Assembly (NCBI GenBank): GCA_964424945.1
Contig: CAYRLB010000039.1
Location: 1 to 23,366, forward strand
Origin: WHSP01 sp964424945
GTDB taxonomy: Bacteria; Gemmatimonadota; Gemmatimonadetes; Longimicrobiales; Longimicrobiaceae
Direction: 5' to 3'
DNA: 23,366 nt
Shown: positions 16,204-23,366 of the stretch, in pieces
Position numbering within the stretch: the first letter of the stretch is position 1
Layout of the letters: every line of letters starts with the position of its first letter
Notes under the pieces: model-generated
Databases searched by the model: none
Told to the model about the DNA's origin: nothing
The model's input: only the letters and a program-made list of their open reading frames with translations
Program-made: the position numbers and the translations under genes

Positions 16204-17172
16204 CTAGCCTGACCGCCCGAACGGCGACTCCTTGAAGAGACTCCCGAGCAGGAACCACAGGTTTGCCGGCCGCTCGGCAAGACGGCGCATCAGATAAGGA
16301 TACCACGACTCGCCGAACGGAATGTAGACCCTGACGTTGTATCCCTCAGCCACCAGTTGCTGTTGAAGGTCGCGCCGTACGCCATAGAGCATCTGGAATT
16401 CGAAGCGGTTTCGATCGATTCCGTTTTCCTCAACGAAGCTCTTTGTCGCCTGAATCATCTCCTCGTCGTGCGTCGCGATACCGGGGTAGTTCCCTTCAGC
16501 CACGAGAAGCTTCATGCAACGGACGAAGTTGTCGTTGACTTCCTGGGGGTCCTGAAATGCGACATCCGCTCCTTCATCGTACGCGCCCTTGCAGAGCCGC
16601 ACACCGGCCCCGAGTTCGTTCATCCGCGCTATGTCCGCCTCGGTCCGGCGAAGGTAAGCTTGAAGTACGATACCGATCCGGCGCCAGCCCTTGTCCCACA
16701 ACTCTTCGAATGCGGTCAGCGTCCGCTGCGTGTAGGCCGAGGACTCCATATCGAAGCGCAGCAGAACCCCAGCCTTTTCCGACTTCTGCAATAGCGGTTC
16801 TAGGTTCTGGAGCAGGACTTCATCGCCAATCGCCTGGCCGAGCTGACTGAACTTCAGGGAGATCCCCGCTGGCAGCTGCTCGCTCGCGATGCGGTCCAGC
16901 AGGTCGTGATACACCGCGGCCGCGGCCTCTGCCGCTTGTTGCGTCTTCTCTTCCTCACCGAGATAGTTGGCGGTGATGAATAACCCCGATTGGGCTGCCG
17001 CTCGAACCGCCTGGATCAGGGACTCCACGTCCTCGCCCGGCACGAACCTGCGACTCATCAGCCGAAGGGGTGTCTTACGTACGAGCCATTGCGCTGCGCT
17101 ATAGTCGGCGAGGGCGTGAATCAGACGCGATGCGTCGACGAACGAGCCCGCCCGTGCTGCTGAAGAAGCCAT
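16204..17172 (-). CDS. putB: Proline dehydrogenase (monofunctional)
   Basis: This 322-residue FAD enzyme oxidises L-proline to delta-1-pyrroline-5-carboxylate and passes electrons to quinones at the inner membrane. The (beta/alpha)8 barrel motifs are clear: YLGEEEK, SLKFSQLG, RFDMESS, GIVLQAYLRRT, VRLCKGAYDEG, GIATHDE, EFQMLYGVR, and the C-terminal VRVYIPFG-WYPYLMRRLAERPAN signature that binds proline and flavin. Its single-domain size matches Bacillus-type enzymes rather than fused PutA. The ATG at 17172 is preferred because it gives a normal N-terminus; a GTG at 17214 in frame is possible, and neither has a strong ribosome-binding site. The dehydrogenase for the next step lies 78 bases upstream on the same strand, so the pair is likely an operon. 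The gene symbol is by analogy only. Confidence 0.93.
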   Translation of the reverse strand: MASSAARAGSFVDASRLIHALADYSAAQWLVRKTPLRLMSRRFVPGEDVESLIQAVRAAAQSGLFITANYLGEEEKTQQAAEAAAAVYHDLLDRIASEQLPAGISLKFSQLGQAIGDEVLLQNLEPLLQKSEKAGVLLRFDMESSAYTQRTLTAFEELWDKGWRRIGIVLQAYLRRTEADIARMNELGAGVRLCKGAYDEGADVAFQDPQEVNDNFVRCMKLLVAEGNYPGIATHDEEMIQATKSFVEENGIDRNRFEFQMLYGVRRDLQQQLVAEGYNVRVYIPFGESWYPYLMRRLAERPANLWFLLGSLFKESPFGRSG

Positions 17173-17250
17173 TGAATGCTCTGAGATGGACACGATGCGG
17201 CGGGCGTACAACACCGCCCGCGCAGCGGAAGTCGAGGATTGTTCGGTCCG

Positions 17251-18864
17251 TCAGCCCTGACCTTCTTCTTCAGCCATGCTCGGATATGTGAATGTCCGGC
17301 TGGGCGAGAAGGTTTCCTTGATCGTTCGGGGGCTGACCCATCTCCAGAGATTCAGAATCGATCCTGCCTTATCGTTGGTGCCGCTCCAACGCCCTCCACC
17401 GAAAGGCTGCTGGCCGACGACGGCACCTGTGGGCTTGTCGTTGATGTAGAAGTTGCCAGCGGCGTCCCGCAGCTTCGCGGCCCCCTCCTTGATCACCGCT
17501 CGATCGCGGGCGAAAAGTGCTCCGGTCAAACCGTACTGAGACCGTCCGACCTCTGCCAGCGTCTCGTCCCAGGCATCGTCGCCGAAGACGTGGACGGCAA
17601 CGACCGGCCCGAAGATCTCCTCGCACATGATACGCGCTCGCGGATCCTCGCTCTGGATCAGAGTGGGCTGAACGAAATAGCCTTCGGAATCGTCCGATTC
17701 TCCGCCCGCCAGGACTTCAAATCCGGGCGAAGTCGCGGCCTCTCGTATAAATCCGGTGATCTTGTCGAAGGCCGTCTGATCAATGACCGCCCCCATGAAG
17801 TTCTGAAAATCGCGAGGATCCCCCACTTTGATCTGATCCATCATCGCCAGAGTCTCGTCCCGAACCTGGGGCCAGAGAGAATCTGGAATGTACACCCGTG
17901 ATGCAGCACTACACTTCTGACCCTGATACTCGAACCCTCCTCGGACGATGCCAACCGCAACCTCGACAGGGTCCGCGCTCGGGTGAGCCACGATAAAGTC
18001 CTTACCCCCTGTCTCGCCGACGATCCGGGGGTAGGCTCGATAGTTTGAGATCCGCTCCCCCACACCCTGCCAGATCGACCGGAAGACGCGCGTCGATCCG
18101 GTATAGTGGATGCCGGCGAGGTCAGGCTGATCGAGGACGGATCGCGTGATCGCGACCGCATCTCCCGGAACGAAGTTGATGACGCCGGCAGGGAGCCCCG
18201 CCGCCTCGAGCAGTTTGATCACGTAGTAGCCGCTGAATACCGCCTTATCGGAGGGTTTCCAGATGACGGTATTCCCCATCAGCGCGGGAGCTGCGGGTAG
18301 ATTTCCCGCGATCGCGGTAAAGTTGAACGGCGTAATTGCATAGACGAAGCCCTCGAGCGGCCGGTGGTCCATCCGGTTCCACACACCGGCGGACGAGATC
18401 GGCTGCTCCCGATGAATACGTTCGGCGAAATGGACGTTGAAGCGGAAGAAGTCGATCAACTCACAGGCACTGTCGATCTCCGCCTGATGAACGGTTTTGC
18501 TCTGGCCGAGCATCGTCGCTGCGTTCAGTGTCGCCCGCCACGTCGTAGCCAGGAGTTCGGCCGCGCGAAGGAACACTCCGGCGCGCTCTTCCCACGGCCA
18601 TGAGGCCCATTCCTCCTTCGCTTCGCGGCAGCTCCGAAGGGCCTCGCTGATCTCTCTGTCTCCTGCACGGTGCCAGCGCGCTAGCACATGACTGTGATCG
18701 TGCGGCATCACCGCCTCAGCAAGGTCGCCGGTTCGCACCTCCCGCCCGCCGATGTACAGAGGAATCTCGATCTCTTCACCAGACATGCGGGTCAGGGCCG
18801 CACGAAGGGCCTCCCGCTCCGGACTCCCGGGGGCATAACCAAGTACCGGCTCGTTAGCAATCAT
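17251..18864 (-). CDS. pruA: Delta-1-pyrroline-5-carboxylate dehydrogenase (ALDH4 type)
   Basis: This 537-residue aldehyde dehydrogenase oxidises glutamate semialdehyde (from P5C) to glutamate with NAD+, the second step of proline catabolism. Diagnostic segments are YAITPFNFTAIAGNLPAAPALMGN, the general base Glu284 in VGETGGKDF, the nucleophile Cys318 in GQKCSAASR (34 residues later, the normal ALDH spacing), EEIFGPVVAV, and a C-terminal PTGAVVGQQPFGGGRWSGTNDK that confers P5C specificity. Overall it resembles the eukaryote/Bacteroidota ALDH4A1 branch more than the fused PutA domain. The ATG at 18864 is preceded by a GAGGAAG sequence. Proline dehydrogenase follows downstream. No GGATA-N3-TATCC copy is visible in the 111 bases upstream. 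Confidence 0.95.
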   Translation of the reverse strand: MIANEPVLGYAPGSPEREALRAALTRMSGEEIEIPLYIGGREVRTGDLAEAVMPHDHSHVLARWHRAGDREISEALRSCREAKEEWASWPWEERAGVFLRAAELLATTWRATLNAATMLGQSKTVHQAEIDSACELIDFFRFNVHFAERIHREQPISSAGVWNRMDHRPLEGFVYAITPFNFTAIAGNLPAAPALMGNTVIWKPSDKAVFSGYYVIKLLEAAGLPAGVINFVPGDAVAITRSVLDQPDLAGIHYTGSTRVFRSIWQGVGERISNYRAYPRIVGETGGKDFIVAHPSADPVEVAVGIVRGGFEYQGQKCSAASRVYIPDSLWPQVRDETLAMMDQIKVGDPRDFQNFMGAVIDQTAFDKITGFIREAATSPGFEVLAGGESDDSEGYFVQPTLIQSEDPRARIMCEEIFGPVVAVHVFGDDAWDETLAEVGRSQYGLTGALFARDRAVIKEGAAKLRDAAGNFYINDKPTGAVVGQQPFGGGRWSGTNDKAGSILNLWRWVSPRTIKETFSPSRTFTYPSMAEEEGQG

Positions 18865-18975
18865 TATCTTTCGCTTCCTCGATCGTACTCTATTGGACTT
18901 GAGTGCGTCGCCCGGGGCGCCCGATGGGTACCGCCCTGAGATGCCCCTCGCGACAGCCGATCCCGACGGCCCGCA

Positions 18976-20574
18976 TTAGTTGAAAGCAGCCCCCTCGCGA
19001 CTCGGCTGTTCAGCGACCATTCGTGCTACGTCTGCCAGCAACTGCCGGGCATCGTAGACGATACCGTCCTTGATTGTGTAGTGAACGCCGCCGACTCGGG
19101 TCGGGCGCGCGTCGTCGTCCAGCTTGACGAAGCCGGTCCCGTACAGGGTCTTGAAGTTATGGAGAGGGTTCTCCGGGGTGATCACCAGGTCGGCAAGCAG
19201 GCCTTCACGGAGGATGCCGAATTCGATGGGCTGCCCCCTGGGTTGGAAGATTGCCTCCGCACCATGGAGTGTCGCAGCTCGCATCACCTCCAGCGGATTG
19301 AAGCCTGCCTCCTGCAACAGCTCGAGCTCCTCGATATATCCGAACCCGTAGAGCTTATAGATGAACCCGGAATCGGATCCGGTGGTGACGCGGCCACCGG
19401 CATTCTTGTAGTCGTTCAGGAACTCCATCCAAACCTTATAGAAGTTTCTCCATGCGACCTCTTCGTGCGTCGTCCAGTCGAACCAGTAGGATCCGTGAGC
19501 TTCGCGACTGGGCTGGAAGAAGTCGATCAGCGAGGGCAAACCATATGGCTCCATCCACTCCGCATTCCGCGCTCGCATTACATCACGTCCCGCCGCATAG
19601 ATCGTCATCGTCGGATCTATGGTGAAATCGAGCGCGAGGAACTCGTCGATGAGGTCGTTCCACTTGGCTCCACCCGGCGTCACCATGTTCCATTGTTGCG
19701 CGGCGAACCCGAAGCGATGCTGCTCGTCATTGTAGTTGTAATCCGCCGGAATCGATTGGATGCTGGCGTTGTCGTACATAGACTCGAAGAGACCATAGAA
19801 GTGGGTCAACGAGCCCAGGCCGAGCCTTGCAGCGTCCAACGCGTTCATTCGTGAGACGCCCATCTGCCCCAAGTGGGCAGTGGAGCCGAACCCATGGTTC
19901 TTCGCTTCGTCCAGCAGCGCCGCCATGATGTGCGGATCGTGCGCGTTCAACTTCATCCCGTCGACTCCGCGATCCGCTGCCCAACGTACCCACTCGCGAG
20001 CAAGCTCTTCGTTGGTGATCGCCCCTCGGTCCCAGCCCGACCCTGGCCGTTGATAGTTGATGATCCGGGGCGCCGCGATCTCATTTCTCGCGCTCCGCGC
20101 CTGTTCGTTCAATGCCCAATCGAATCCGCCGAGATTGACGCCGCGTACGGTTGTGACGCCGTGGGCCAGCCAGAGCTTGTAGGCGTACTCGGGCGGGTTC
20201 TTGCTGCCGCCCCCGGCGTGCACGTGGAGGTCGATGAAGCCGGGCATGACATACATTCCGGTCGCATCGATCTCCCGCGTCCCGGCCGTCGGACGCCGCC
20301 CCTCGTTGATCGGGAGGCCCGGGTAACCGACGCTCTGGATTCGCGCAATCCGATTTCCCTCGATCACGATGTCCACCGGGCCCTGGGGTGGAGCCCCCGT
20401 TCCGTCGATCATTGTCGCACCCCGGATGACCAAGCGCTCAAAGGGCCCCTCGCCCTCACCGGCGTGCCGCGGCGGAGTAGGGGCGTCGCGCTGCTGCCCC
20501 AGCGCGGGTCCAACACCCGCGAGTACCAGGATCAATGCTGCGACCACAGCCCAATGCTCGCGGGGAGTTGCCAT
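18976..20574 (-). CDS. Exported metal-dependent amidohydrolase
   Basis: This 532-residue protein is a member of the amidohydrolase superfamily in the imidazolonepropionase/prolidase-like branch. It has a signal peptide ending around Ala-Leu-Gly-Gln (about residue 27), so it acts outside the cytoplasm. The metal-site set of a binuclear barrel is visible: His117-Val-His119 on strand 1, Lys208 as the candidate carboxylated lysine, His234 (STAHLGQ), His258 (LTHFYG) and Asp401 (TTGSDSGF). A flanking beta-sandwich domain holds GATMIDGTG at the start and the LADLVI and GIVYDAR segments at the end. Some relatives cleave Xaa-Pro or other dipeptides, which would fit the proline genes nearby, but the substrate cannot be read here. 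Its promoter region carries the GGATA-N3-TATCC palindrome and the same upstream element as susC. The ribosome-binding site is weak. Confidence 0.9.
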   Translation of the reverse strand: MATPREHWAVVAALILVLAGVGPALGQQRDAPTPPRHAGEGEGPFERLVIRGATMIDGTGAPPQGPVDIVIEGNRIARIQSVGYPGLPINEGRRPTAGTREIDATGMYVMPGFIDLHVHAGGGSKNPPEYAYKLWLAHGVTTVRGVNLGGFDWALNEQARSARNEIAAPRIINYQRPGSGWDRGAITNEELAREWVRWAADRGVDGMKLNAHDPHIMAALLDEAKNHGFGSTAHLGQMGVSRMNALDAARLGLGSLTHFYGLFESMYDNASIQSIPADYNYNDEQHRFGFAAQQWNMVTPGGAKWNDLIDEFLALDFTIDPTMTIYAAGRDVMRARNAEWMEPYGLPSLIDFFQPSREAHGSYWFDWTTHEEVAWRNFYKVWMEFLNDYKNAGGRVTTGSDSGFIYKLYGFGYIEELELLQEAGFNPLEVMRAATLHGAEAIFQPRGQPIEFGILREGLLADLVITPENPLHNFKTLYGTGFVKLDDDARPTRVGGVHYTIKDGIVYDARQLLADVARMVAEQPSREGAAFN

Positions 20575-20695
20575 GTTCTTCGACTCTGATCGCGTGAACG
20601 GAGGGAATCGGACCGAACACCCCCGTTTAGGGGCCCTGGAAAGACTGCGCGCGATGGTGGGGCGGCTCCTCGGAGCTGGCGCGGTTCGGCCTTTT

Positions 20696-20708
20696 GGATA
20701 AAATATCC
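20696..20708. promoter_or_regulatory. Operator-like palindrome, copy 3 (amidohydrolase)
   Basis: The sequence GGATAAAATATCC is identical to copy 1 upstream of susC, including the 3-base centre. It overlaps the predicted -10 of the amidohydrolase promoter and is the likely operator for the neighbouring GntR regulator (inference). Confidence 0.7.
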
Positions 20709-20731
20709 GTAGCGGGTGTGCGGCGCAACCT
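20700..20731 (-). promoter_or_regulatory. Predicted promoter of the amidohydrolase gene
   Basis: Minus-strand AGGTTGCGCC (20731-20722), then 13 bases, then the palindrome: exactly the arrangement found upstream of susC. The -35 would be TTGCGC (20728-20723), the spacer 17 bases and the -10 TATTTT (20705-20700). The 13 intervening bases are not conserved between the two sites, so the shared blocks look selected rather than a recent duplication. Confidence 0.55.
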
Positions 20732-20986
20732 GAAGACCGGGAGAGGCGATCGAGGGCCCTGCCGCCGGGGTGTCATGCTACGCCCAGCGAAATCGGACGT
20801 ACAAGGCGGCATCCCTTCCAAACCCCTCTCAGCATGGCGCGCGGGCGAGACGTGGAGCAGGAGCGGTCGTAGAGCCGCGGCGTCGCTCGTGGCCGGCCGT
20901 GCTAGGGTTGCGGTCCGTGCTCAGGGGTGTGAGATTTTCCCCTCCCATGATCCCTGCCACTGCGCGACGTCCGCAGTTGCAAAAAG

Positions 20987-20999
20987 GGATACAATATCC
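20987..20999. promoter_or_regulatory. Operator-like palindrome, copy 4 (gntR)
   Basis: The sequence GGATACAATATCC is a perfect GGATA-N3-TATCC palindrome 38 bases upstream of the gntR ATG. It contains the -10-like TACAAT, so a protein bound here would block gntR transcription, the classical layout for autorepression. Confidence 0.7.
20990..20995 (+). promoter_or_regulatory. Predicted -10 of the gntR promoter
   Basis: TACAAT matches the sigma-70 -10 consensus at five of six positions and would start transcription about 35 bases before the gntR ATG. No clear -35 lies 16-18 bases upstream, so the promoter may be weak or need another contact. It is embedded in the palindrome. Confidence 0.45.
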
Positions 21000-21037
21000 G
21001 CGGGACGCGCCGCAGCGGCCTGCCCGGAACCAGGTTT

Positions 21038-21775
21038 ATGACACAAGATCGCGCCAACATCAGGCCCATCAGCTCCCCACCGACCGAGGACGGGGAGGCC
21101 ACTCGCCTGCCGCGGCAAACCGTCGCCACACTCGCTCTTGAAGCGATCCGAAAACGGATCCTGAGCGGTGACTATCCGGAGGGAACGCCCCTTCGACAGG
21201 ACGCGATTGCGACCGAGCTGGGCGTCAGCCGCATTCCTGTTCGCGAAGCACTGCGCCAACTGGAATCCGAGGGGTTGGTGACACTGAGCCCGCACGTGGG
21301 CGCAGTGGTTTCCACCCTGTCTCTCGAGGAGATCAGGGAGATTTTCGAGCTGCGGTCGCTGATCGAGGTCGACCTGCTACGTCGCGCGATCCCTCGGACG
21401 AAAGCTGGCGATCTGCAGCATGCCGAAACGATGCTCAGCCGGTATGAGGAAGCATTCGAGCAGGGTGAGATCGCTGTGTGGGGAACTCTCAACTGGGAGT
21501 TCCACGCTGCCCTGTATGCTCCAGCCAAGCAGCCGATCACGCTCGGGATCGTCCAAACACTGCAGAACCAGAGCGATCGGTACTTCCGGATGCACCTTTC
21601 GCAGCAGATCAGTCGGGAACGGGCGAACGAAGAGCACCGCGCGATCCTGAAGGCTGTACGGGAGGAAGATGTGCAGTATGCCGGCGCCTTGCTGCAGGCG
21701 CACATCCTTCTCGCAGGCCGGGCCCTCCTGGAGTTTCTGCAGGAGCACAGAACCGCCCGACGCCGGCCGGCTTAG
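21038..21775 (+). CDS. GntR-family transcriptional regulator, FCD type
   Basis: This 245-residue regulator has an N-terminal winged helix-turn-helix (about residues 28-92; ALEAIRKRILSGDYPEG, then IATELGVSRIPVREALRQLESEGLV) and a C-terminal FCD ligand-binding domain (about 100-230). The FCD domain keeps the likely metal/ligand His residues in EFHAAL, EEHRAIL and QAHILLAG. FCD regulators usually repress transport and catabolic genes and release DNA when a small carboxylate or amino-acid-like ligand binds. It is transcribed away from the amidohydrolase and toward the proline symporter, which starts 68 bases after its stop. A palindrome on its own -10 suggests autoregulation, and identical or near-identical palindromes upstream of the amidohydrolase and susC suggest those are its targets. 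The ATG at 21038 has only a weak AGG upstream. Confidence 0.93.
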   Translation: MTQDRANIRPISSPPTEDGEATRLPRQTVATLALEAIRKRILSGDYPEGTPLRQDAIATELGVSRIPVREALRQLESEGLVTLSPHVGAVVSTLSLEEIREIFELRSLIEVDLLRRAIPRTKAGDLQHAETMLSRYEEAFEQGEIAVWGTLNWEFHAALYAPAKQPITLGIVQTLQNQSDRYFRMHLSQQISRERANEEHRAILKAVREEDVQYAGALLQAHILLAGRALLEFLQEHRTARRRPA

Positions 21776-21781
21776 CTCCAC

Positions 21782-21801
21782 CGGCACCGCCCGGAGTGCC
21801 G
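21782..21801 (+). repeat. Small hairpin between gntR and putP
   Basis: CGGCAC and GTGCCG form a 6-base stem with an 8-base loop, starting seven bases after the gntR stop. There is no T-run after it. It could modulate read-through into putP, but the evidence is slight. Confidence 0.25.
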
Positions 21802-21843
21802 TCTCTAACCCACCTCCAGCTCGTCCCACTCACCAGAACCGAC

Positions 21844-23366
21844 ATGTCTGATCAGACCTTCCAACTCACGGCCATCGCGCTGTACCTCTGGGTGATGCTG
21901 GCGATCGGCTACTTTGCCTATCGGCGGACCTCGAATATCGAGGACTACATGCTCGCCGACCGAGGGCTGAAGCCGGGCGTCGCAGCACTCTCCGCGGGTG
22001 CATCCGACATGTCCGGCTGGCTGTTGATGGGCTTCCCTGGGGCCATTTATGCTTCCGGGCTCATTGAAGCGTGGATAGCCATCGGGCTCACCATTGGTGC
22101 ATGGCTCAACTGGAAGTTTGTCGCTCCGCGCCTGCGTGTTTATACCGAAGTCGCACAGAATGCCATCACCATTCCGAGCTTCTTCGAGAAGCGCTTGAAG
22201 GATCGGAGCCATCTCTTGAGGATTGCCGCCGCGGTGGTGATCCTGGCGTTCTTTACCTTCTACGTTTCGTCGGGCATGGTAGCCGCGGGCAAATTCTTCC
22301 AATCTTCCTTCGGTTGGCCCTACCTTGCGGGGATGTTGATGGTGTCGGCCGTCACCCTTATCTACTCGCTCTTCGGCGGCTTTCTCGGAGCCACGCTCAC
22401 GGACGTAGTCCAGGGAGTGCTGATGCTCGGGGCGCTGGTCGCAGTCCCGATCGTCACCGCCATTCAGGTTGGTAGTCTCGATGAGCTGGGTGTCGGGATC
22501 ACTGCGGTGAATCCGGACGCGCTGAATCTCTTCTCTTCCTTTAGCAACCAGGGCACCTTCATGGCTCTGGTCGCGATCTTCTCGACTGCGGCGTGGGGTT
22601 TCGGGTACTTCGGCCAACCCCACATCATCGTCCGCTTCATGGCGCTCCGCTCTGCCTCGGAAGCCAAAACCGCGCGGCGGATCGGCATCAGCTGGATGAT
22701 CGTCAGTGCACTGGGCGCCATTTCGACCGCGCTGATCGGTATCCTCTATTTCGCCAACAATACCTCGGTCGAATTGCAGGATCCTGAAACTGTATTTCTC
22801 CTGCTGAGCCAGATCTTCTTCCACCCCTTTGTGGCCGGCTTGGTGTTGGCGGCGGTGCTCGCGTCGATCATGTCCACGATGTCGTCGCAGTTGGTTGTCT
22901 GCTCATCGGCTCTCGTAGAGGATCTGTATAACATCGCCGGGCGCCGATCCACTCCGGAGAAGGAAGTTGCCCTGGGGCGACTGGCCGTCCTCGCAGTTGC
23001 AGTCGTCGCGGCTTTGTTGGCCACCAATCAAGATGCGTCGATACTAGCTCTGGTTGCCTTTGCCTGGGCCGGCTTCGGCGCCGCCTTCGGTCCGATCGTC
23101 CTGCTCTCCTTATATTGGAGAAAGTTGACTGCCACCGGGGCGCTTGCCGGAATGATCGCTGGCGCGGTGACAGTGTTCATTTGGGGCAATGTAGACGCTC
23201 TCTCCGCAGTGATGTACGAGATCGTCCCAGGGTTCGCGCTGAACCTGCTCGTCGCGTGGATCGTCTCCCGGGCGACGTATCAGCCCAACGAGACCATTGA
23301 AGCAGAGTTCGCTGCGATGGAGAGCGTCCTGGCGGGGAAGCCGGTGAGTGCCGCGCCCGCCGCTCC
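21844..23366 (+). CDS. putP: PutP-type sodium/proline symporter (3' end cut by window)
   Basis: An open frame runs from the ATG at 21844 to the window edge without a stop (507 full codons), so the 3' end is missing; homologues are about 500 residues, so little is lost. It is a solute:sodium symporter of the PutP branch, importing proline with Na+ across the inner membrane. The segment SAGASDMSGWLLMG (50-63) is nearly identical to Escherichia coli PutP, placing Asp55 and Ser57, sodium-site residues, at the same numbers. Further matches are AITIPSFFEKR, LIYSLFGGFLGA, GYFGQPHIIVRFMA and ASIMSTMSSQLVVCSSAL. Multiple hydrophobic helices fit the 13-helix LeuT fold. There is no clear Shine-Dalgarno, and the gene lies 68 bases after gntR on the same strand, so co-transcription with it is likely. 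With the two dehydrogenases it completes a proline uptake and oxidation set. Confidence 0.94.
   Translation, partial: MSDQTFQLTAIALYLWVMLAIGYFAYRRTSNIEDYMLADRGLKPGVAALSAGASDMSGWLLMGFPGAIYASGLIEAWIAIGLTIGAWLNWKFVAPRLRVYTEVAQNAITIPSFFEKRLKDRSHLLRIAAAVVILAFFTFYVSSGMVAAGKFFQSSFGWPYLAGMLMVSAVTLIYSLFGGFLGATLTDVVQGVLMLGALVAVPIVTAIQVGSLDELGVGITAVNPDALNLFSSFSNQGTFMALVAIFSTAAWGFGYFGQPHIIVRFMALRSASEAKTARRIGISWMIVSALGAISTALIGILYFANNTSVELQDPETVFLLLSQIFFHPFVAGLVLAAVLASIMSTMSSQLVVCSSALVEDLYNIAGRRSTPEKEVALGRLAVLAVAVVAALLATNQDASILALVAFAWAGFGAAFGPIVLLSLYWRKLTATGALAGMIAGAVTVFIWGNVDALSAVMYEIVPGFALNLLVAWIVSRATYQPNETIEAEFAAMESVLAGKPVSAAPAA

Larger units (their letters stand above)
20575..21037. other. 463-base divergent intergenic region, amidohydrolase / gntR
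   Basis: I see no convincing gene. The region holds two operator-like palindromes, one in the predicted amidohydrolase promoter (20696-20708, minus) and one in the predicted gntR promoter (20987-20999, plus), with centres 291 bases apart. The leader to the amidohydrolase would be about 120 bases and that to gntR about 35 bases. Confidence 0.7.

Noticed and set aside
21805..22824. Long minus-strand open frame of 339 codons
   Set aside because: It is antisense to the putP gene, whose translated product matches PutP throughout. The antisense product is rich in charged residues with no family resemblance, as expected of a shadow frame in GC-rich DNA.
1..23366. CRISPR arrays, insertion sequences, phage or toxin-antitoxin genes
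   Set aside because: I searched by eye and saw no regularly spaced repeats, transposase or integrase frames, or small paired toxin-antitoxin genes.

Overview
The window is high-G+C bacterial DNA and looks chromosomal: dense and with no mobile elements, CRISPR arrays or recognisable RNA genes. A SusC/SusD-type outer-membrane pair shows a diderm cell. That pair, the high G+C, a Tat-exported TldD and a MoxR/DUF58/BatA/DUF4175/DUF4159 operon together suggest Gemmatimonadota or a related Bacteroidota-like lineage. The taxonomic call is inference, because no rRNA or marker gene lies in the window.

Layout, left to right. (1) 21-4178, minus: a SusC-like TonB-dependent receptor followed by a SusD-like lipoprotein, preceded by a 748-base intergenic region. 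(2) 4927-7897, minus: tldD (Tat leader) and pmbA/tldE, a metallopeptidase pair. (3) 8107-15907, minus: six tightly packed, mostly overlapping genes: moxR ATPase, DUF58, BatA-like, DUF4175, DUF4159 and a membrane-anchored amidotransferase-fold protein. (4) 16204-18864, minus: delta-1-pyrroline-5-carboxylate dehydrogenase then proline dehydrogenase, which together oxidise proline to glutamate. (5) 18976-20574, minus: a secreted amidohydrolase. (6) 21038 to the end, plus: a GntR/FCD regulator, then a PutP-type Na+/proline symporter cut by the window edge.

The main finding is regulatory. A perfect 13-base palindrome, GGATA-N3-TATCC, occurs four times. All four copies lie in the two long intergenic regions: two upstream of susC, one upstream of the amidohydrolase and one on the predicted -10 of gntR. 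Chance expectation for such a pattern is about 0.02 per window. The copies proximal to susC and the amidohydrolase also share a 10-base element at an identical 13-base spacing. Read on the minus strand, this gives a promoter with a TTG-type -35, a 17-base spacer and a -10 buried in the palindrome. I infer a local GntR regulon: an autoregulated repressor that also controls the outer-membrane importer and the secreted amidohydrolase.

Working model (inference): peptides or another amide-containing nutrient enter through SusC/SusD and are processed by the amidohydrolase and perhaps TldD/PmbA. Released proline is imported by PutP and oxidised by the two dehydrogenases. No operator copy was seen upstream of the proline dehydrogenase genes or tldD, so only part of this set is linked by the palindrome.
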